NCBI GenBank assembly: GCA_947503555.1
Contig: CANNEE010000016.1
Span: 52,605-116,604 of the forward strand
Length of the DNA: 64,000 nt
Source: an uncultured Shewanella sp.
GTDB lineage: Bacteria; Pseudomonadota; Gammaproteobacteria; Enterobacterales; Shewanellaceae
Reading direction: 5' to 3'
Positions 61,983 to 64,000 of the stretch are shown here, piece after piece (position 1 is the stretch's first letter; every line of letters starts with the position of its first letter). The notes beneath the pieces are model-generated. The model was not told the DNA's origin. It saw only the letters and a list, made by a program, of their open reading frames with translations, and searched no databases. The translations under genes were made by a program, and so were the position numbers.

Positions 61983-63392
61983 ATGGTCACTAAGACTCGT
62001 TTCGCACCTAGCCCTACTGGATTTTTACATGTAGGTGGTGCTCGTACCGCGCTTTACTCTTGGCTGCATGCTCAAGCTAATCAAGGTGAGTTTGTACTTC
62101 GTATTGAAGATACCGATCTTGAAAGATCCACCGACGAAGCCTGCGAAGCTATTTTGGATGGTATGAAGTGGTTAGGTTTAGAGTGGACCGAAGGTCCTTA
62201 CTACCAGACTAAACGTTTCGATCGTTACAATGAAATGATTGCCAAGCTATTAGAAGAAGGTAAAGCCTATAAATGTTATTGCTCTAAAGAAAGAGTAGAA
62301 GCATTAAGAGAAGAGCAAGCCGCTAAAGGTGAGCGTCAAAAATACGATGGTTGTTGTCGTGATGCTGCTCCTCGAGATACTGACGAGCCTTATGTTATTC
62401 GCTTTAAAAACCCAACGTCTGGCACTGTAGTGTTTGATGACCATGTTCGAGGTCGTATTGAAATTGCTAACGAAGAGTTAGATGACCTTATTATCGCGCG
62501 CACCGATGGAACGCCGACCTACAACTTCTGTGTTGTCGTTGATGACTGGGATATGGGCATCACTTGTGTTGTGCGTGGTGAAGATCATATCAATAACACA
62601 CCTCGTCAAATCAATATTCTTAAGGCGCTAGGTGCATCCATTCCTGAATACGCCCATGTTGCTATGATTTTAGGTGATGATGGAGCCAAGCTATCTAAGC
62701 GTCACGGTGCAGTCAGTGTTATGCAGTATCGTGATGATGGCTACCTACCCGAAGCCTTGCTTAACTATTTAGTACGCCTTGGCTGGTCACATGGTGATCA
62801 GGAAGTGTTCTCTATCGATGAGATGAAGCAGCTATTTAAGTTAGATGACATTAATAAAGCAGCATCTGCCTTTAATACTGAAAAACTAATTTGGTTGAAC
62901 CAGCATTACATTAAGACGCTTAGCCCCGAATATGTGGCTGAGCAATTAAAGTGGCATATGGATGACCAAAAGATAGATACCGCTAATGGTCCTGCGTTAA
63001 CTGAAGTGGTTTCTGCACTTTCAGAAAGAGCCAAGACCCTAAAAGATTTAGCTGAGTCTAGCCGTTACTTCTATGAAGATTTCGAAGAGTTCGATCCTGC
63101 TCAAGCGAAGAAGCACCTTCGCGGCGTCGCTCTTGAGCCATTAAAGCTAGTTCAAAAGAAATTGAGTGAGCTTGAAGACTGGAATCAAGAAGCGTTACAT
63201 CAAGTGATTCAAGATACGGCTGCGGAATTAGAAGTGGGTATGGGTAAAGTCGGTATGCCGCTGCGCGTCGCGGTAACTGGGGCAGGGCAGTCTCCTGCGT
63301 TAGATTTGACCCTTTTGCTTATTGGTCGTACACGTTGCGAGCAAAGAATCTCCAAAGCGGTTGATTTTGTAGCAGATAGAATAAATTCGTAA
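61983..63392 (+). CDS. gltX: Glutamyl-tRNA synthetase
   Basis: Class I aminoacyl-tRNA synthetase that charges tRNA-Glu. The 469-residue protein shows the HIGH-type motif [17 protein letters not shown] near residues 8-24, a Cys pair region [12 protein letters not shown], and KLSKRHGA as the KMSKS motif near 238. The length is typical. It is next to two tRNA-Glu genes and a tRNA-Ala gene downstream and tRNA-Val upstream on the other strand, an arrangement like that around E. coli gltX. Confidence 0.97.
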   Translation: MVTKTRFAPSPTGFLHVGGARTALYSWLHAQANQGEFVLRIEDTDLERSTDEACEAILDGMKWLGLEWTEGPYYQTKRFDRYNEMIAKLLEEGKAYKCYCSKERVEALREEQAAKGERQKYDGCCRDAAPRDTDEPYVIRFKNPTSGTVVFDDHVRGRIEIANEELDDLIIARTDGTPTYNFCVVVDDWDMGITCVVRGEDHINNTPRQINILKALGASIPEYAHVAMILGDDGAKLSKRHGAVSVMQYRDDGYLPEALLNYLVRLGWSHGDQEVFSIDEMKQLFKLDDINKAASAFNTEKLIWLNQHYIKTLSPEYVAEQLKWHMDDQKIDTANGPALTEVVSALSERAKTLKDLAESSRYFYEDFEEFDPAQAKKHLRGVALEPLKLVQKKLSELEDWNQEALHQVIQDTAAELEVGMGKVGMPLRVAVTGAGQSPALDLTLLLIGRTRCEQRISKAVDFVADRINS

Positions 63393-63400
63393 AAAACGAG

Positions 63401-63429
63401 TTGACACTTTTGGGTGTGCTGCATAGAAT
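63401..63429 (+). promoter_or_regulatory. Sigma-70 promoter of the tRNA-Ala/Glu cluster
   Basis: TTGACA (63401-63406) and TAGAAT (63424-63429) with a 17-base spacer, followed by GCGCCTCGC, a GC-rich discriminator typical of growth-rate controlled stable-RNA promoters. It lies 9 bases after gltX. Confidence 0.82.
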
Positions 63430-63498
63430 GCGCCTCGCAGTTGAGGCAGAGGTCAGCAAATGCTGGCGGTGCACTCAAAGGTGATTAAGGTTAGATTA

Positions 63499-63574
63499 GG
63501 GGCCTTAGCTCAGCTGGGAGAGCGCAACACTGGCAGTGTTGAGGTCAGCGGTTCGATCCCGCTAGGCTCCACCA
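63499..63574 (+). tRNA. tRNA-Ala (anticodon GGC)
   Basis: A 76-base cloverleaf with acceptor arms GGGGCCT and AGGCTCC (one G-T pair), D-arm TAGCTCAGCTGGGAGAGC, anticodon loop CTGGCAG (anticodon GGC), T-arm GGTTCGATCC and encoded CCA. Confidence 0.96.
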
Positions 63575-63734
63575 TCTAACATTAAGCTCTTGAATATTGA
63601 GCATTCGAAAGAATAAAATATTCCCGCCTTTTATCTAGAAGGATCACGGAGTCGAACAATTATCTTTGCCTTAAGATATTTGTTTATAGATACTCTCAAT
63701 ACAGAGTACTCATTTGAGTGAAAGTATGTCCAGG

Positions 63735-63810
63735 GTCCCCTTCGTCTAGAGGCCTAGGACACCGCCCTTTCACGGCGGTAACAGGGGTTCGAATCCCCTA
63801 GGGGATGCCA
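63735..63810 (+). tRNA. tRNA-Glu (anticodon TTC), copy 1
   Basis: A 76-base cloverleaf with acceptor arms GTCCCCT and AGGGGAT (G-T closing pair), anticodon loop CTTTCAC (anticodon TTC), T-arm GGTTCGAATCC and encoded CCA. It is nearly identical to E. coli tRNA-Glu. Confidence 0.97.
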
Positions 63811-63942
63811 ACTTTCTTTTTCAGCGCAAGTTGAAACTGAAAGCACCCAGTTTGGGTCAAGAAACTGATATTTGAAGCCTTGAGAATATTAGTGGTTAAG
63901 CTCTTAATACAGAGTGCTCAGTAGAGTGAAAGTATGTCCAGG

Positions 63943-64000
63943 GTCCCCTTCGTCTAGAGGCCTAGGACACCGCCCTTTCACGGCGGTAACAGGGGTTCGA
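63943..64000 (+). tRNA. tRNA-Glu (anticodon TTC), copy 2, cut by the window end
   Basis: The first 58 bases are identical to copy 1 through the start of the T-arm. The sequence ends at 64000, so the 3' part is missing from the window. Confidence 0.92.

Larger units (their letters stand above)
63693..64000 (+). repeat. Tandem repeat unit carrying spacer plus tRNA-Glu
   Basis: About 42 bases before the first tRNA-Glu (from 63693, AATACAGAGT followed by GAGTGAAAGTATGTCCAGG) recur nearly unchanged from 63901 before the second copy. The offset between copies is 208 bases. The second copy runs off the window. Confidence 0.8.

Overview
The window looks like chromosome of a marine gammaproteobacterium, most likely Shewanella or a close relative. 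I infer this from a gltX gene flanked by tRNA-Val, tRNA-Ala and repeated tRNA-Glu genes, a phhA-phhB-tyrR and fumarylacetoacetase/maleylacetoacetate isomerase block, a DctPQM-DctBD transport and sensing set, and a DUF2982-type gene. No database could be searched, so the genus is an inference. About 50 protein genes, four tRNAs (one cut by the window end) and several regulatory sites can be supported.

Region 1 (1-11.5 kb, plus strand) is the distal part of a surface-polysaccharide (O-antigen or capsule) locus. fnlA-fnlB-fnlC make UDP-L-FucNAc and a WbuB-type transferase probably uses it. Then come a PglC-type initiating phosphosugar transferase, a PglD-type acyltransferase, a 3-hydroxyacyl-CoA dehydrogenase, a PglE-type aminotransferase and a PglF/WbpM-type dehydratase: a bacillosamine-like pathway whose acyl group may be 3-hydroxybutyryl. 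A glmM-type mutase closes the block at a strong terminator.

Region 2 (11.5-38 kb) is a second, separate Wzy-type exopolysaccharide locus, mostly on the minus strand. It holds Wza, a chain-length protein, a polymerase, a flippase, glycosyltransferases, a WecG/phosphoglycosyl transferase fusion, a degenerate nucleotidyltransferase fusion and a TagD/TagF pair that could add glycerol phosphate. With it sits a regulatory set: STAS protein, RsbW-like kinase, receiver-PP2C phosphatase, PhnD-like periplasmic protein, hybrid histidine kinase and sigma-54 response regulator. I found sigma-54-like -24/-12 elements upstream of each minus-strand operon, each with a TTTGCA-N3-TGCAAA-like palindrome 60-95 bp further upstream. 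This resembles the Vibrio fischeri syp system in logic and is the most interesting feature of the window. A SWIM-SNF2 helicase gene on the plus strand interrupts the locus.

Region 3 (38-45.3 kb) carries housekeeping genes: a PHP phosphatase, cysQ, mak, an ElyC-like protein, a DUF2982-like protein, a bactofilin, napF, galE and galU. galE and galU can supply UDP-sugars to both polysaccharide loci.

Region 4 (45.3-50.4 kb) is phenylalanine/tyrosine catabolism (phhA, phhB, tyrR, fumarylacetoacetase, maiA) with TyrR-like boxes and a CRP-like site. Region 5 (50.4-61.3 kb) has a divergent LysR/MFS pair, the dctPQM-dctBD cluster with a sigma-54-like promoter before dctP, another MFS gene and a small unknown gene. 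Region 6 (61.4-64 kb) is tRNA-Val, gltX, tRNA-Ala and two tRNA-Glu copies.
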